This document shows, one piece after another, positions 41,390 through 49,626 of a DNA stretch of 64,000 nucleotides; position 1 is the first letter of the stretch, and the number at the start of each line of letters is the position of its first letter. Location of the stretch: NCBI RefSeq assembly GCF_035645195.1, contig NZ_DASQNA010000022.1, positions 62,001 to 126,000 on the forward strand. Direction: 5' to 3'. The DNA is from Paenibacillus sp. Its GTDB lineage: Bacteria; Bacillota; Bacilli; Paenibacillales; YIM-B00363. A model generated the notes under the pieces. It was not told where the DNA came from, made no database searches, and saw only the letters and a list, made by a program, of their open reading frames with translations. The position numbers and the translations under genes were made by a program.

Positions 41390-42112
41390 ATGCGCAACGG
41401 GGAAAGCATCGTCGACAAAATCCTGATGACGGAGCAATTTTTAAGCACGCAGAAAACTATGTTGATGCCCGACGTTCGGGAGCTGCAAGTATATAAGGAG
41501 CACCGGCATCGCTTCGAGAGCGTACTCCCGTATCTGGAACTCGATATTCGGTCGTCGCTGGCGATAAAGAACGCTTTATCGAAAATCGCCTTCCAACCGT
41601 TCACCTTCGCGATCCAACTGGTGAAGACGTTATCGCAGGCGCTCTTGGCCGGTAAACGCGGGGGAACGCCGCCGGGCTTGAACGGAGCGGGCGCCGCCGT
41701 CGGCGCGGTCGCCGCGATCGATAAGCATGCGATGGTTTACAAAATCCAAGAGATGCTGCGCGAAGAGGCGACGCACGCCAGCTTCGCGCAAGAGCTGAAC
41801 CGCATCGCGTTCGCCAAGGTATCGACCGTGAAAGAGCTGTCGGAGCGCTCCAACATCGAGTACAGCTATCTGAACAAGCTGCTGAACAACAAACTGCGGC
41901 CGAACGCGACGATCAGCCGGGATTTGACGATCAAGCTGTGCCTCGCGCTGGAGCTCGATTTGCTGGAGGCGAACGAGTTGATGTCGCGGGCGGGGTACAT
42001 TCTTTGCGGCAATACGGAGCGGGATCGCCTGCTTAGCCTCTGCGTGCAAGAGAAGACGGGAGTTATGACGGCGAACGAAATTTTGGAGGCAAGACAGCTG
42101 CCGTTGCTGTAG
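41390..42112 (+). CDS. HTH (XRE-type) regulatory protein with long N-terminal region
   Basis: A 240-residue protein. Residues 1-125 are mainly helical with no known domain; a Gly/Ala stretch (G-G-T-P-P-G-L-N-G-A-G-A-A-V-G-A-V) acts as linker. The C-terminal part carries an XRE-like HTH: S-T-V-K-E-L-S-E-R-S-N-I-E-Y-S-Y-L-N-K-L-L-N-N-K-L-R-P-N, then D-L-T-I-K-L-C-L-A-L-E. ATG 41390 is preferred over 41384 because GGAGG lies six bases upstream of 41390 but touches 41384. Its upstream palindrome is the likely target. The regulon is unknown; the yojF/bshB2 genes follow on the same strand by 40 bases. Confidence 0.75.
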   Translation: MRNGESIVDKILMTEQFLSTQKTMLMPDVRELQVYKEHRHRFESVLPYLELDIRSSLAIKNALSKIAFQPFTFAIQLVKTLSQALLAGKRGGTPPGLNGAGAAVGAVAAIDKHAMVYKIQEMLREEATHASFAQELNRIAFAKVSTVKELSERSNIEYSYLNKLLNNKLRPNATISRDLTIKLCLALELDLLEANELMSRAGYILCGNTERDRLLSLCVQEKTGVMTANEILEARQLPLL

Positions 42113-42152
42113 GGCGAACGAAAGGGCAAGCGATAGAAAGGGGAGGCGCACG

Positions 42153-42461
42153 ATGCAGCCGATCGAGATCGAACGATTGGAGACGGTCCTTCAAGCGTAT
42201 GAAGGGCGTACTCCTTACATTCATGTAGAGGTGACGCCGGGGGCGTTCGTGCGCAACGTGACTGCGGCGATCGAACAAGCTTACGTGCGCGGCTCCGGCC
42301 CTTATCGGGTGGCGCTGCGCCTTAAGGGCGACGGGTGGATTCGCGCGGAAGGCCTGACGCACATGGCGGAAGAGCCGGGGCGGCTGCTCCTCGCCGGGCA
42401 TGACGAGCTGGGGCGGCTCACGTGCGGGCTGCAGCTGAGTACGGAACGTTTCGAGGCATAA
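42153..42461 (+). CDS. yojF: YojF-like DUF1806 protein
   Basis: A 102-residue cytosolic protein of the DUF1806 family (P-G-A-F-V-R-N-V-T-A-A-I-E, P-Y-R-V-A-L-R-L-K-G-D-G-W-I-R-A-E-G-L-T-H-M). In Bacillales this gene is next to bshB2, as here, where it lies 17 bases upstream. Its molecular role is unknown, but the constant pairing suggests it assists or modulates the deacetylase. The ribosome binding site is GGGGAGG. Confidence 0.88.
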   Translation: MQPIEIERLETVLQAYEGRTPYIHVEVTPGAFVRNVTAAIEQAYVRGSGPYRVALRLKGDGWIRAEGLTHMAEEPGRLLLAGHDELGRLTCGLQLSTERFEA

Positions 42462-42477
42462 GGGGGCGGAGGAAAAC

Positions 42478-43185
42478 ATGACTGCAGGAACAAAAAGCAT
42501 TCTCGGACTGTTCGCCCATCCCGACGACGAAACGTTCATTTGCGGCGGCACGCTGGCGCATTACGCGAAGCGGGACGCGTCGGTCGCGGTCGTCTCCGCG
42601 ACCCGCGGGGAGATGGGGCGGCGCATGGGCTATCCGCCGCGCATCACCCGCGAATCGATGCCGCGGATTCGGGAGGAAGAGCTGCGCGAAGCGTGCCGCC
42701 GGCTCGGCATCGAAGCGCCGATCTTCCTCGGCATCCGCGACAAAACGGTCGAATACGAAGACCGGCCGGCGCTCGTCGCGCGGCTCGCCGCTATTATCCA
42801 GGAGCGCAGGCCCGACGTCGTCCTGACGTTCCACCCGGCGTGGGGCGGGCATCCCGACCACTGCGCGATCGGCGAAGCGGCGCGCTCCGCCGTCGAGACG
42901 TTCGGCGCGGACGGGCCGGCGCTGTTGTACATCTCGTTCGGCGACCCGCTGCGGCATGCCGAGTGGGCGGCGTCGCTCGCCGCGGCGGACGTCGTCCGCG
43001 TCGACGTCCGGGACAGCCTGCGGGAGAAGCTGAACGCGTTCCGCGCGCATCGGTCCCAAACCGAGATGGATTCTTGGCTGTGGGAGGCCGGGAAGGACGC
43101 CGTCCGCCGGTTCAAGGCGTACGAATATTTCGTCGTCGACCGCTCGCTGCCGGGGCGCGAGCTGCCGGAGTGGTTCGGCGCATGA
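42478..43185 (+). CDS. bshB2: Bacillithiol biosynthesis deacetylase BshB2
   Basis: A 235-residue zinc-dependent deacetylase that removes the acetyl group from N-acetylglucosaminyl-malate, giving the glucosaminyl-malate precursor of bacillithiol. The metal motif A-H-P-D-D-E (His14, Asp17) and the second H-P-D-H motif are intact (L-T-F-H-P-A-W-G-G-H-P-D-H). It has the size and N-terminus of LmbE-type deacetylases and is coupled to yojF. Presence of this pathway fits a Firmicutes host. The gene ends at an unusual 21-bp inverted repeat. Confidence 0.92.
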   Translation: MTAGTKSILGLFAHPDDETFICGGTLAHYAKRDASVAVVSATRGEMGRRMGYPPRITRESMPRIREEELREACRRLGIEAPIFLGIRDKTVEYEDRPALVARLAAIIQERRPDVVLTFHPAWGGHPDHCAIGEAARSAVETFGADGPALLYISFGDPLRHAEWAASLAAADVVRVDVRDSLREKLNAFRAHRSQTEMDSWLWEAGKDAVRRFKAYEYFVVDRSLPGRELPEWFGA

Positions 43186-43195
43186 GCGAAAATAC

Positions 43196-43257
43196 AATCC
43201 CCTCCAAGGAAACCGACCGCTGCGCATGAGCGCGCCTCGGTTTCCTTGGAGGGGATT
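43196..43257. repeat. Perfect 21-bp inverted repeat after bshB2
   Basis: Two perfect 21-base arms (43196-43216 and 43237-43257) surround a 20-base spacer. The hairpin would be very stable, but no T tract follows, so it may be an atypical bidirectional terminator, an mRNA 3'-end stabiliser or a small repeat element. The rest of the 43258-43409 region holds only a TATAAT (about 43361) upstream of the cupredoxin gene. Confidence 0.75.
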
Positions 43258-43409
43258 CGTCGTTTGCGGGCCGCCTTTGCACGGTCCCGGCGGCCGTAGA
43301 TTCTACTTTAGTATACTCCCGAATTCACCCTGAGGATAATATTCGGCCGCTCGCAACGTCTTTATAATCCGAAGAGTGATGTTTCCATAAACGAGGAGGA
43401 TATTGAAGA

Positions 43410-44750
43410 ATGAAAAAGGCGAGTTCAGTCGTACTGTCGTTAATCGTCGCGTTCGCTGCATTCGGCTCGGCAGGGGCCGAGGAGGCGCAGAAAGGCGCCG
43501 TCTACGAAGTAGCCGTAGGGCAAATGGCAGACGGAGACCTGCATTTGTCGACCATGGTGCCGAACATTGTGTATGTGCATGAGGGGGATTCCGTGACGTT
43601 CGCGAACAAAGACGCCCTGGCCCCGCACACGGTCACGTTCCTGGCGGGCGAGGCGCCGCTCAGCCCGGAAAACCCCGCATCGGCCGCGCCTACCGACGCC
43701 AGCGGCGTCGCTTGGGACGGAACGCGGCTGCTCAATTCCGGCATGCTGTTCCCGGGTCAGTCCTACACGGTGAAATTCACGTCGGCGGGCGCGTATTCGT
43801 TCTACTGCGTGCTGCATCCGGACATGAAGGGCGTTGTCGTCGTCGTTCCCCGAGGCCAGCCGATTCCGAGCAAGGCGGAGCAGAAGGCGGCCGTCAACCA
43901 AGCCATCCACAACTATAAGCAGCATGCGCAGGCGCTCCGCGCGATGCATGACGAAGTCCAATACGTTCGGAACGACGACGGCTCGCTTACCTACACCGTG
44001 CGCGCCGGCGTCGCGGCGGACGGAATCTTGTTCAATCGGTATGCGCCGGATACGATCGTCATTAACGAAGGCGACAGCGTGGAATGGATCAACGACACGC
44101 ACGAGGGGCATATGGTCGTCTTCAACAAGCCGGACGATTTTGCCGCGCTGGTCGACGGGCAGATGAATATGGCGGCGATGGCCCCGGCGGGCGGTCCGAC
44201 CTTCGACGGTACGGGGTTCGTCAGCTCCGGCCTGCTCTTCCATTCGTCCTACAAGCTGACGTTCACCAAAGCAGGCGTCTACGAGTATCAAGATCCGATC
44301 TTCGCGGGATTAGGCATGACCGGCAAAATCGTCGTGGTTCCGAAGGGCGCCCCTAAGGTCGTTGTGAACGGCGAACCGCTCGCGTTCGACGGCAAGCTCC
44401 CTCGCTTCCATCAAGGCGAGCTGATCACCGCCATCGTGCCGTTCATGAAAGCGCTCGGCGGCGACGTGCAGTGGAATGACGCGCTGTCCGCGGTGGTCGC
44501 GAATGTCGGCGGGAAGCACGAGCTCCCTGCAGGACTTAAGAAGGGGAAGCGGATAAATGTAGTCGTCAACGGGAAAGCGTTGGGGGCGGACGAAGGAACC
44601 GTCGTATCGATCGACGGCGTCAGCTACGCCTCGCCGGAGGATATCGTGCGCCTGCTCGGCGGCTCGTACGCTTGGGATGGGGGCAGCCAGACCTTCTATG
44701 CGAATGTAGGCGTCAAGCAAGCGAATGCAGGCCACAATCATGCGAAGTAA
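43410..44750 (+). CDS. Secreted double cupredoxin with copper amine oxidase N-terminal-like domain
   Basis: A 446-residue exported protein with a signal peptide (cleavage after A-G-A near residue 23). Cupredoxin 1 (about 27-150) has a full type 1 copper set: P-H-T-V, then Y-C-V-L-H-P-D-M. Cupredoxin 2 (about 190-305) keeps H-E-G-H-M-V but has Y-E-Y-Q-D-P-I-F in place of the Cys-x-x-x-x-His, so it probably does not bind type 1 copper. A Cu-amine-oxidase N-terminal-like domain (G-E-L-I-T-A-I-V-P-F) occupies about 310-430, and the tail ends H-N-H-A-K. Starts after GAGGAGGAT. It precedes a multicopper oxidase, suggesting electron transfer. Confidence 0.85.
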   Translation: MKKASSVVLSLIVAFAAFGSAGAEEAQKGAVYEVAVGQMADGDLHLSTMVPNIVYVHEGDSVTFANKDALAPHTVTFLAGEAPLSPENPASAAPTDASGVAWDGTRLLNSGMLFPGQSYTVKFTSAGAYSFYCVLHPDMKGVVVVVPRGQPIPSKAEQKAAVNQAIHNYKQHAQALRAMHDEVQYVRNDDGSLTYTVRAGVAADGILFNRYAPDTIVINEGDSVEWINDTHEGHMVVFNKPDDFAALVDGQMNMAAMAPAGGPTFDGTGFVSSGLLFHSSYKLTFTKAGVYEYQDPIFAGLGMTGKIVVVPKGAPKVVVNGEPLAFDGKLPRFHQGELITAIVPFMKALGGDVQWNDALSAVVANVGGKHELPAGLKKGKRINVVVNGKALGADEGTVVSIDGVSYASPEDIVRLLGGSYAWDGGSQTFYANVGVKQANAGHNHAK

Positions 44751-46116
44751 AGCAGTATATTGGGCGATCCTCCTGCTGGTTCTGGCGTCGGCTGCGCTCG
44801 GCGGCTCCGGGAAGTCCGCCGGCGGACTCCTCGCCGCGGCGCCGGCCGCCAAGCCGGCCGCCGAGCAGGCGGTCAAGAAATTTAAGCTATACGCAACGGA
44901 CGGCTACACGACCATGCCCGACGGCGAGAAGATTTATATTTGGGGATACAGCCTCAGCAATAAACAAGGGAGCGCGGCGTACCCCGCTCCCACGCTAACG
45001 GTGAACGAAGGAGACCGGGTCGAGGTGACCGTCGAGAACATCGGCCCGTCCGTCAAAGGAATCAAACGCGTGGCGCATACCGTACATTTCCACGGACTCG
45101 ACACCGATCAGGAGAACGACGGCGTTCCGCATACGTCTCATGCGATTCAACCGGGCCAAAGCTTCACCTACCGGTTTACCGCAACCCACGCGGGCACCTA
45201 TTGGTACCACTGCCATGTCGATACGGCGGAGCATCTGCAGATGGGCATGCACGGAGCGTTCATCGTCAAGGCCAAGGGCGGCGCGAAGGAAGCGTGGACC
45301 GGCGGTCCGGCGTACGACCGGGAGTATACGCTCCAACTGAACGAGTTGGATCCGGTATGGCATAAAGCCGTTGAGGAAGGCCGGGCCTACGATAAAACCG
45401 ATTTCCGTCCGGTGTATTTCACGATTAACGGCAAGGCGTACCCGGACACGGAGCGGGACCCGAACACCATGCTTCGGGCGAAGGTCGGGGAGAAGGTGCT
45501 CATTCGGCTGATCAATGCGGGCTATCAGGCCCACAGCATCCATACGCACGGTCACCATTTCCAGGTCATCGCCTCGGACGGCCGCCCGCTGCCGAAGCCA
45601 TACGAGAAGGATACGATTTTGATCGGACCGGGCGAGCGTTACGATTTGCTGATGACGGTGACCCAGGCCGGACATTTTCCGATCCACAGCCATAATATCA
45701 TCGACAATCTCAACAACGGGGTGTATCCGGGCGGGATGCACACGATGATGGAGGTCGCTCCTGAAAGGGAGGAGGAGGCTGCGGCTTCGCCTACGCCCGC
45801 GCATAACGATCATCATACCGGAAACGGAGATGCCGGACACGGAACAGCCGGACATGGAGCGGCGGGATCGGGTACCACCGTATATATTCAAAATAACGTG
45901 TATTCCGTCAAACAATTGACGATTGCCAAAGGCACCAAAGTGACGTGGATCAATAAGGACAAAGAGCCGCATACGATCACCGATTTGGACGGCCGCTTCG
46001 ACAGCGGCGACGTATTGGCGGGAGCGTCGTGGTCCCATACGTTCAAGGAAAGCGGCGAATACGTCTATTACTGCAGCATTCATCCAGCCATGGAAGCGAA
46101 GGTCATCGTGAAGTGA
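44740..46116 (+). CDS. Two-domain multicopper oxidase fused to a cupredoxin
   Basis: A 458-residue secreted oxidase. A signal peptide (W-A-I-L-L-L-V-L-A-S-A-A-L-G) precedes two cupredoxin domains with four H-x-H motifs (H-F-H, H-C-H, H-T-H, H-S-H) for the trinuclear copper centre. The type 1 site lies in domain 1 (Y-H-C-H-V-D-T-A-E-H-L-Q-M); domain 2 has H-S-H with serine instead of cysteine. A third, plastocyanin-like domain (about 375-458) with P-H-T-I and Y-C-S-I-H-P-A-M could pass electrons. A His-rich linker (H-N-D-H-H-T-G-N-G-D-A-G-H) separates it. ATG 44740 overlaps the cupredoxin gene, so they are coupled. Ferroxidase, cuprous oxidase or laccase activity cannot be told apart. Confidence 0.85.
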   Translation: MRSKAVYWAILLLVLASAALGGSGKSAGGLLAAAPAAKPAAEQAVKKFKLYATDGYTTMPDGEKIYIWGYSLSNKQGSAAYPAPTLTVNEGDRVEVTVENIGPSVKGIKRVAHTVHFHGLDTDQENDGVPHTSHAIQPGQSFTYRFTATHAGTYWYHCHVDTAEHLQMGMHGAFIVKAKGGAKEAWTGGPAYDREYTLQLNELDPVWHKAVEEGRAYDKTDFRPVYFTINGKAYPDTERDPNTMLRAKVGEKVLIRLINAGYQAHSIHTHGHHFQVIASDGRPLPKPYEKDTILIGPGERYDLLMTVTQAGHFPIHSHNIIDNLNNGVYPGGMHTMMEVAPEREEEAAASPTPAHNDHHTGNGDAGHGTAGHGAAGSGTTVYIQNNVYSVKQLTIAKGTKVTWINKDKEPHTITDLDGRFDSGDVLAGASWSHTFKESGEYVYYCSIHPAMEAKVIVK

Positions 46117-46129
46117 CGGAAGCGGCAAA

Positions 46130-46166
46130 GCGAAGCGCCTCGCCCGAATCGGGAGAGGCGCTTCGC
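46130..46166. terminator. Long hairpin after the multicopper oxidase
   Basis: A perfect 12-bp stem (GCGAAGCGCCTC at 46130-46141 and GAGGCGCTTCGC at 46155-46166) with a 13-base loop. There is no T tract, so termination would be weak. Confidence 0.55.
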
Positions 46167-46329
46167 GGCTTGCGCGCGGCTTGCCGTGCCGTCCGATGCC
46201 CTTGCGAGTAAATATTTTCCAAAGTGTGATGCAGAACACAAACACGCGGTGCGCGATCCTATACAATAACCTTCGGCACATGAATTCAAGGGTTACGCGG
46301 CGAATGCGCCGCAAAGGAAGGGGAAACGC

Positions 46330-49300
46330 ATGAAAAAACAATGGAAACAAAAAGCGGCGGCGCTGCTCGCGATCGCCGTGGCGGCGACGGCGCTGTTCGG
46401 CGCCGCGGGGCCGCTTCGGCCGACGCCGGCGTCGGCGGCAACGATGGAGACTTCGGCACAGGTGACGCCCGCGAAGGCGGAAGCGGGGTCCACCGTCGCC
46501 GTGGACGTATACGTCACGTCATCCGAAACCACATCGGTGTTGGTGGATGTGGAAATTTTCGACGAGTCGCTGAAGAAAGTGCATCAAGCGTTCAAAGACG
46601 ACATCCAGCTGACGGCGGAAGAGACGACCTCGGTGCCGTTCGCATGGAGCATCCCGTCGACGCTGCCGGCCGGCAAGTACATCGTCAGCTTGGGCATCTT
46701 CGGCGCCGGCTGGAGCGGCATGCACAAGTGGCACGCCGGCGCGGCGACGTTCGAGATTACGGGCGGCGGGGCGCCTCCCGCGGGGCTGCCGGCTCCCGGC
46801 AATGTGAAGGGCGAGCCGACGGATCGAAGCGTGCTGCTCACATGGGACCGCGTGTCCGGCGCATCCGTCTATGACGTTGAAGCGGACGGCGTCGTGACCG
46901 AGAACGTCGTCGACCCGTCGTACGTGCACCAAGGCCTCGCGCCGAACACCGCGCATGCGTACAGGGTGCGGGCGAAGGACGCGGCGGGCGCTCCGGGCGC
47001 ATGGAGCCCGGCGGTAACGGTGCGCACGACGAACGAGCAGACCGGCGGCGCGCTGCTCGAAGTGAAGACGAAGACGGGCGCGTCGTCGACGACGCAGATG
47101 ATTACGCCGGAACTGGAAGTCTACAACGTCGGTACGTCTGCGGTCCGCCTGCAGGACGTCACGATGCGCTACTACTTCACGGTCGACGGCGAGAAGCCGC
47201 TCTCGATCGGGTTCTGGACGACGGCGCCGAAGCAGTACGTGCAGACGAAATTCGTGAAAATGCCGATTCCGTCCGAGAAGGCCGATTATTACTTGGAGGT
47301 CGGCTTCGCGGCGGAAGCGGGCTCGCTCGAACCGGGCAAGAAGGTCGGCATCTATACGTGGATCAACAAAAGCGATTGGTCGACGTTCAACCAGACGAAC
47401 GATTACTCGTACAACGCTGCGGGCGCCATGACGGCCAATGCGCAGGCGACGGGCTACCATAGTTCCGCGTTGGTCTGGGGCGTCGAGCCGACGCTGTACG
47501 ACATTCCGCCGGCGCCGGAAGGCATTGCGGCGGAGCCGCAAGATACGAGCATCCGCATCGCATGGAATCCGGTGGAGGGAGCGACCGGGTACGACGTCGA
47601 AGCCGACGGCAAAGTGACGAGCAACGTCGCGGACGCATCCTTCCTGCACGAATGGCTGCAGCCGGGCACGAAGCATACGTATAAAGTGCGGACTCGCAAA
47701 GGCGATGCGGTCAGCATCTGGAGCGCGCCGCTCACCGTGAAGACGACCGGACTGCGGCAGCTGCCGGCGCCGGAGAACGTGCGCGGCAAGACGACGTCGA
47801 CGTCGATTGCGCTGACGTGGGATCGGCTGGAAGACGCCGACGTCGCGTACGAGGTGGAAGCGGACGGCGCGGTGATCGACGTCGGCGGGGCGGCGGCTTA
47901 CACGCATAACGGCCTTGCGCCGGGCACGAAGCACACGTACCGGGTCCGCGCGAAAGACGGCGCGGCGGTCGGACCGTGGAGCGCGCCGATCGTCACGAAC
48001 ACGGTGCTGACGCCGACCGGCGAATTCACGGTTGAGTTCACGGTCGATCCGACGGCAGACCGAAAGCCGATTTCGCCGTACATTTACGGCACGAACGCGG
48101 ACTTGACGGGCACGGAAAACTGGGGCTCGCGCCGCATCGGCGGCAACCGGATGTCGACGTACAATTGGGAAACGAACGCTTCGAACGCGGGCGACGACTA
48201 TTTCCATCAGAGCGACAACTACGTGCCGTGGTATTACGGCGGCGTGCCGTGGGGCGGGAACATGGACGAACCGGGCATCGGCATCGCGGGATTCCACCAG
48301 AAGTCGCTGGAGCAGGGCGCGTATACGCTGGCGACGCTGCAAACGGCCGGCTACGTCGCGGCCGACAAGAATGGCTCCGTGTCGGCGGCGGAGACCGCTC
48401 CGTCGAACCGCTGGGTGCCTGTGTACGCGGCGAAGAACGCGCCGTTCAGCTTGACGCCGGATTTGAACGACAACGCCGTTTATATGGACGAATTCGTGAA
48501 CGCCTTAGTGCATCGTTTCGGCGGCGCGTCGGCGGCGACGGGCATCAAAGGGTATGAAATTGACAACGAGCCGAGCCTCTGGAAGCATACGCATCCGTAC
48601 ATGCATCCGGAGAAGCCGGGTGCCGAAGAGGTGCTGACGAAGGGCATCGCCCTCACGAAGGCGGTGAAGAACGTCGATCCCGCCGCAGAAATGTACGGCC
48701 CGGTCGCCTACAGCTTCGACGAGCTGCACAGCATGCACGCCGCACCGGATTGGGAACAGCTGAAGTCGAATTACGATTGGTATTTGGACTATTACTTGGA
48801 TCAGTTCCGCGCCGCTTCGGCCCAGGAAGGGAAGCGTCTGCTCGACGCGGTCGACTTCCACTGGTATCCGGAAATTTCCGCAGGCGGCTATCGCATTACG
48901 GACAGCGGTTCGTACGAAAACTTGGAGGCGAACCTTGCGCGCATGCAGGCGCCGCGGTCGCTGTGGGATCCGACGTATACGGAGAACAGCTGGATCGGGC
49001 AATGGTACAGCTCGTTCCTGCCAATCATTCCGCGCGTCCAGCAGTCGATCGATAAATACAATCCGGGCACGAAAATCGCCATTACGGAATATAACTACGG
49101 CGGGGAAGACAACGTGTACGGCGGCGTGGCGCACGCGGATGTCATGGGGATCTTCGGCAAATACGGCGTGTACCTCGCGAACTTCTGGAAAATGACGAAC
49201 CACCTGCAGTTCGCGCCTTACGTCTCCGCGGCTGTCAAGCTGTTCACGAACTACGACGGCAGCGAATCGACGTTCGGGGATACGTCGGTGAAGGCGGAGA

Positions 49301-49575
49301 CGAACAATATCGAGAACAGCTCGATTTACGGCTCCGTCTTCGAAGGGAACGACGGCGAACTGCACCTGATCGTCATGAACAAAAACTATGATCATGCGAT
49401 GAACGCGGTGTTCGACATCGCGGGCGATACGGCATACACGTCGGCGCGCGTCTTCGCGTTCGACGCGGAGAGCCCCGACATTACGGAGCGCCCCGGCGTC
49501 GACGGCATCGAAGGCAATCGGTTCGAATACGAGCTGCCGCCGCTCACCGTCGCGCATATCGTGCTGACGAAGTAG
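46330..49575 (+). CDS. Secreted modular GH44 endoglucanase/xyloglucanase
   Basis: A 1081-residue exported enzyme degrading beta-1,4-glucans such as cellulose and xyloglucan. After a signal peptide (to about 37) come an Ig-like module (40-145), FN3 1 (about 152-235), a CBM3-like cellulose-binding module (about 238-395: L-E-V-K-T-K-T-G... W-T-T-A-P-K...S-W-S...), FN3 2 and 3 (about 400-560) and the GH44 catalytic domain (570-1081). The acid/base Glu747 lies in Y-E-I-D-N-E-P-S-L-W and the nucleophile Glu920 in A-I-T-E-Y-N-Y-G; their 173-residue spacing equals known GH44 enzymes. It is a single gene ending at a strong terminator. Ribosome binding site AAAGGAAGGGG. Confidence 0.9.
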   Translation: MKKQWKQKAAALLAIAVAATALFGAAGPLRPTPASAATMETSAQVTPAKAEAGSTVAVDVYVTSSETTSVLVDVEIFDESLKKVHQAFKDDIQLTAEETTSVPFAWSIPSTLPAGKYIVSLGIFGAGWSGMHKWHAGAATFEITGGGAPPAGLPAPGNVKGEPTDRSVLLTWDRVSGASVYDVEADGVVTENVVDPSYVHQGLAPNTAHAYRVRAKDAAGAPGAWSPAVTVRTTNEQTGGALLEVKTKTGASSTTQMITPELEVYNVGTSAVRLQDVTMRYYFTVDGEKPLSIGFWTTAPKQYVQTKFVKMPIPSEKADYYLEVGFAAEAGSLEPGKKVGIYTWINKSDWSTFNQTNDYSYNAAGAMTANAQATGYHSSALVWGVEPTLYDIPPAPEGIAAEPQDTSIRIAWNPVEGATGYDVEADGKVTSNVADASFLHEWLQPGTKHTYKVRTRKGDAVSIWSAPLTVKTTGLRQLPAPENVRGKTTSTSIALTWDRLEDADVAYEVEADGAVIDVGGAAAYTHNGLAPGTKHTYRVRAKDGAAVGPWSAPIVTNTVLTPTGEFTVEFTVDPTADRKPISPYIYGTNADLTGTENWGSRRIGGNRMSTYNWETNASNAGDDYFHQSDNYVPWYYGGVPWGGNMDEPGIGIAGFHQKSLEQGAYTLATLQTAGYVAADKNGSVSAAETAPSNRWVPVYAAKNAPFSLTPDLNDNAVYMDEFVNALVHRFGGASAATGIKGYEIDNEPSLWKHTHPYMHPEKPGAEEVLTKGIALTKAVKNVDPAAEMYGPVAYSFDELHSMHAAPDWEQLKSNYDWYLDYYLDQFRAASAQEGKRLLDAVDFHWYPEISAGGYRITDSGSYENLEANLARMQAPRSLWDPTYTENSWIGQWYSSFLPIIPRVQQSIDKYNPGTKIAITEYNYGGEDNVYGGVAHADVMGIFGKYGVYLANFWKMTNHLQFAPYVSAAVKLFTNYDGSESTFGDTSVKAETNNIENSSIYGSVFEGNDGELHLIVMNKNYDHAMNAVFDIAGDTAYTSARVFAFDAESPDITERPGVDGIEGNRFEYELPPLTVAHIVLTK

Positions 49576-49589
49576 TTTGATACAAAAGG

Positions 49590-49617
49590 AAAAGGCTGCC
49601 GCGAGGCAGCCTTTTTG
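49590..49617. terminator. Bidirectional terminator between GH44 and MFS genes
   Basis: GGCTGCC-GCGA-GGCAGCC with flanking AAAA and TTTTT runs on both strands serves both convergent genes. Confidence 0.88.
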
Positions 49618-49626
49618 ATATTGGCG

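Noticed and set aside
46225-46240. TGTGA-N6-ACACA, resembling an FNR/CRP site before the GH44 gene
   Set aside because: The second half site differs from TCACA at its first base, and the position relative to any promoter is not known.
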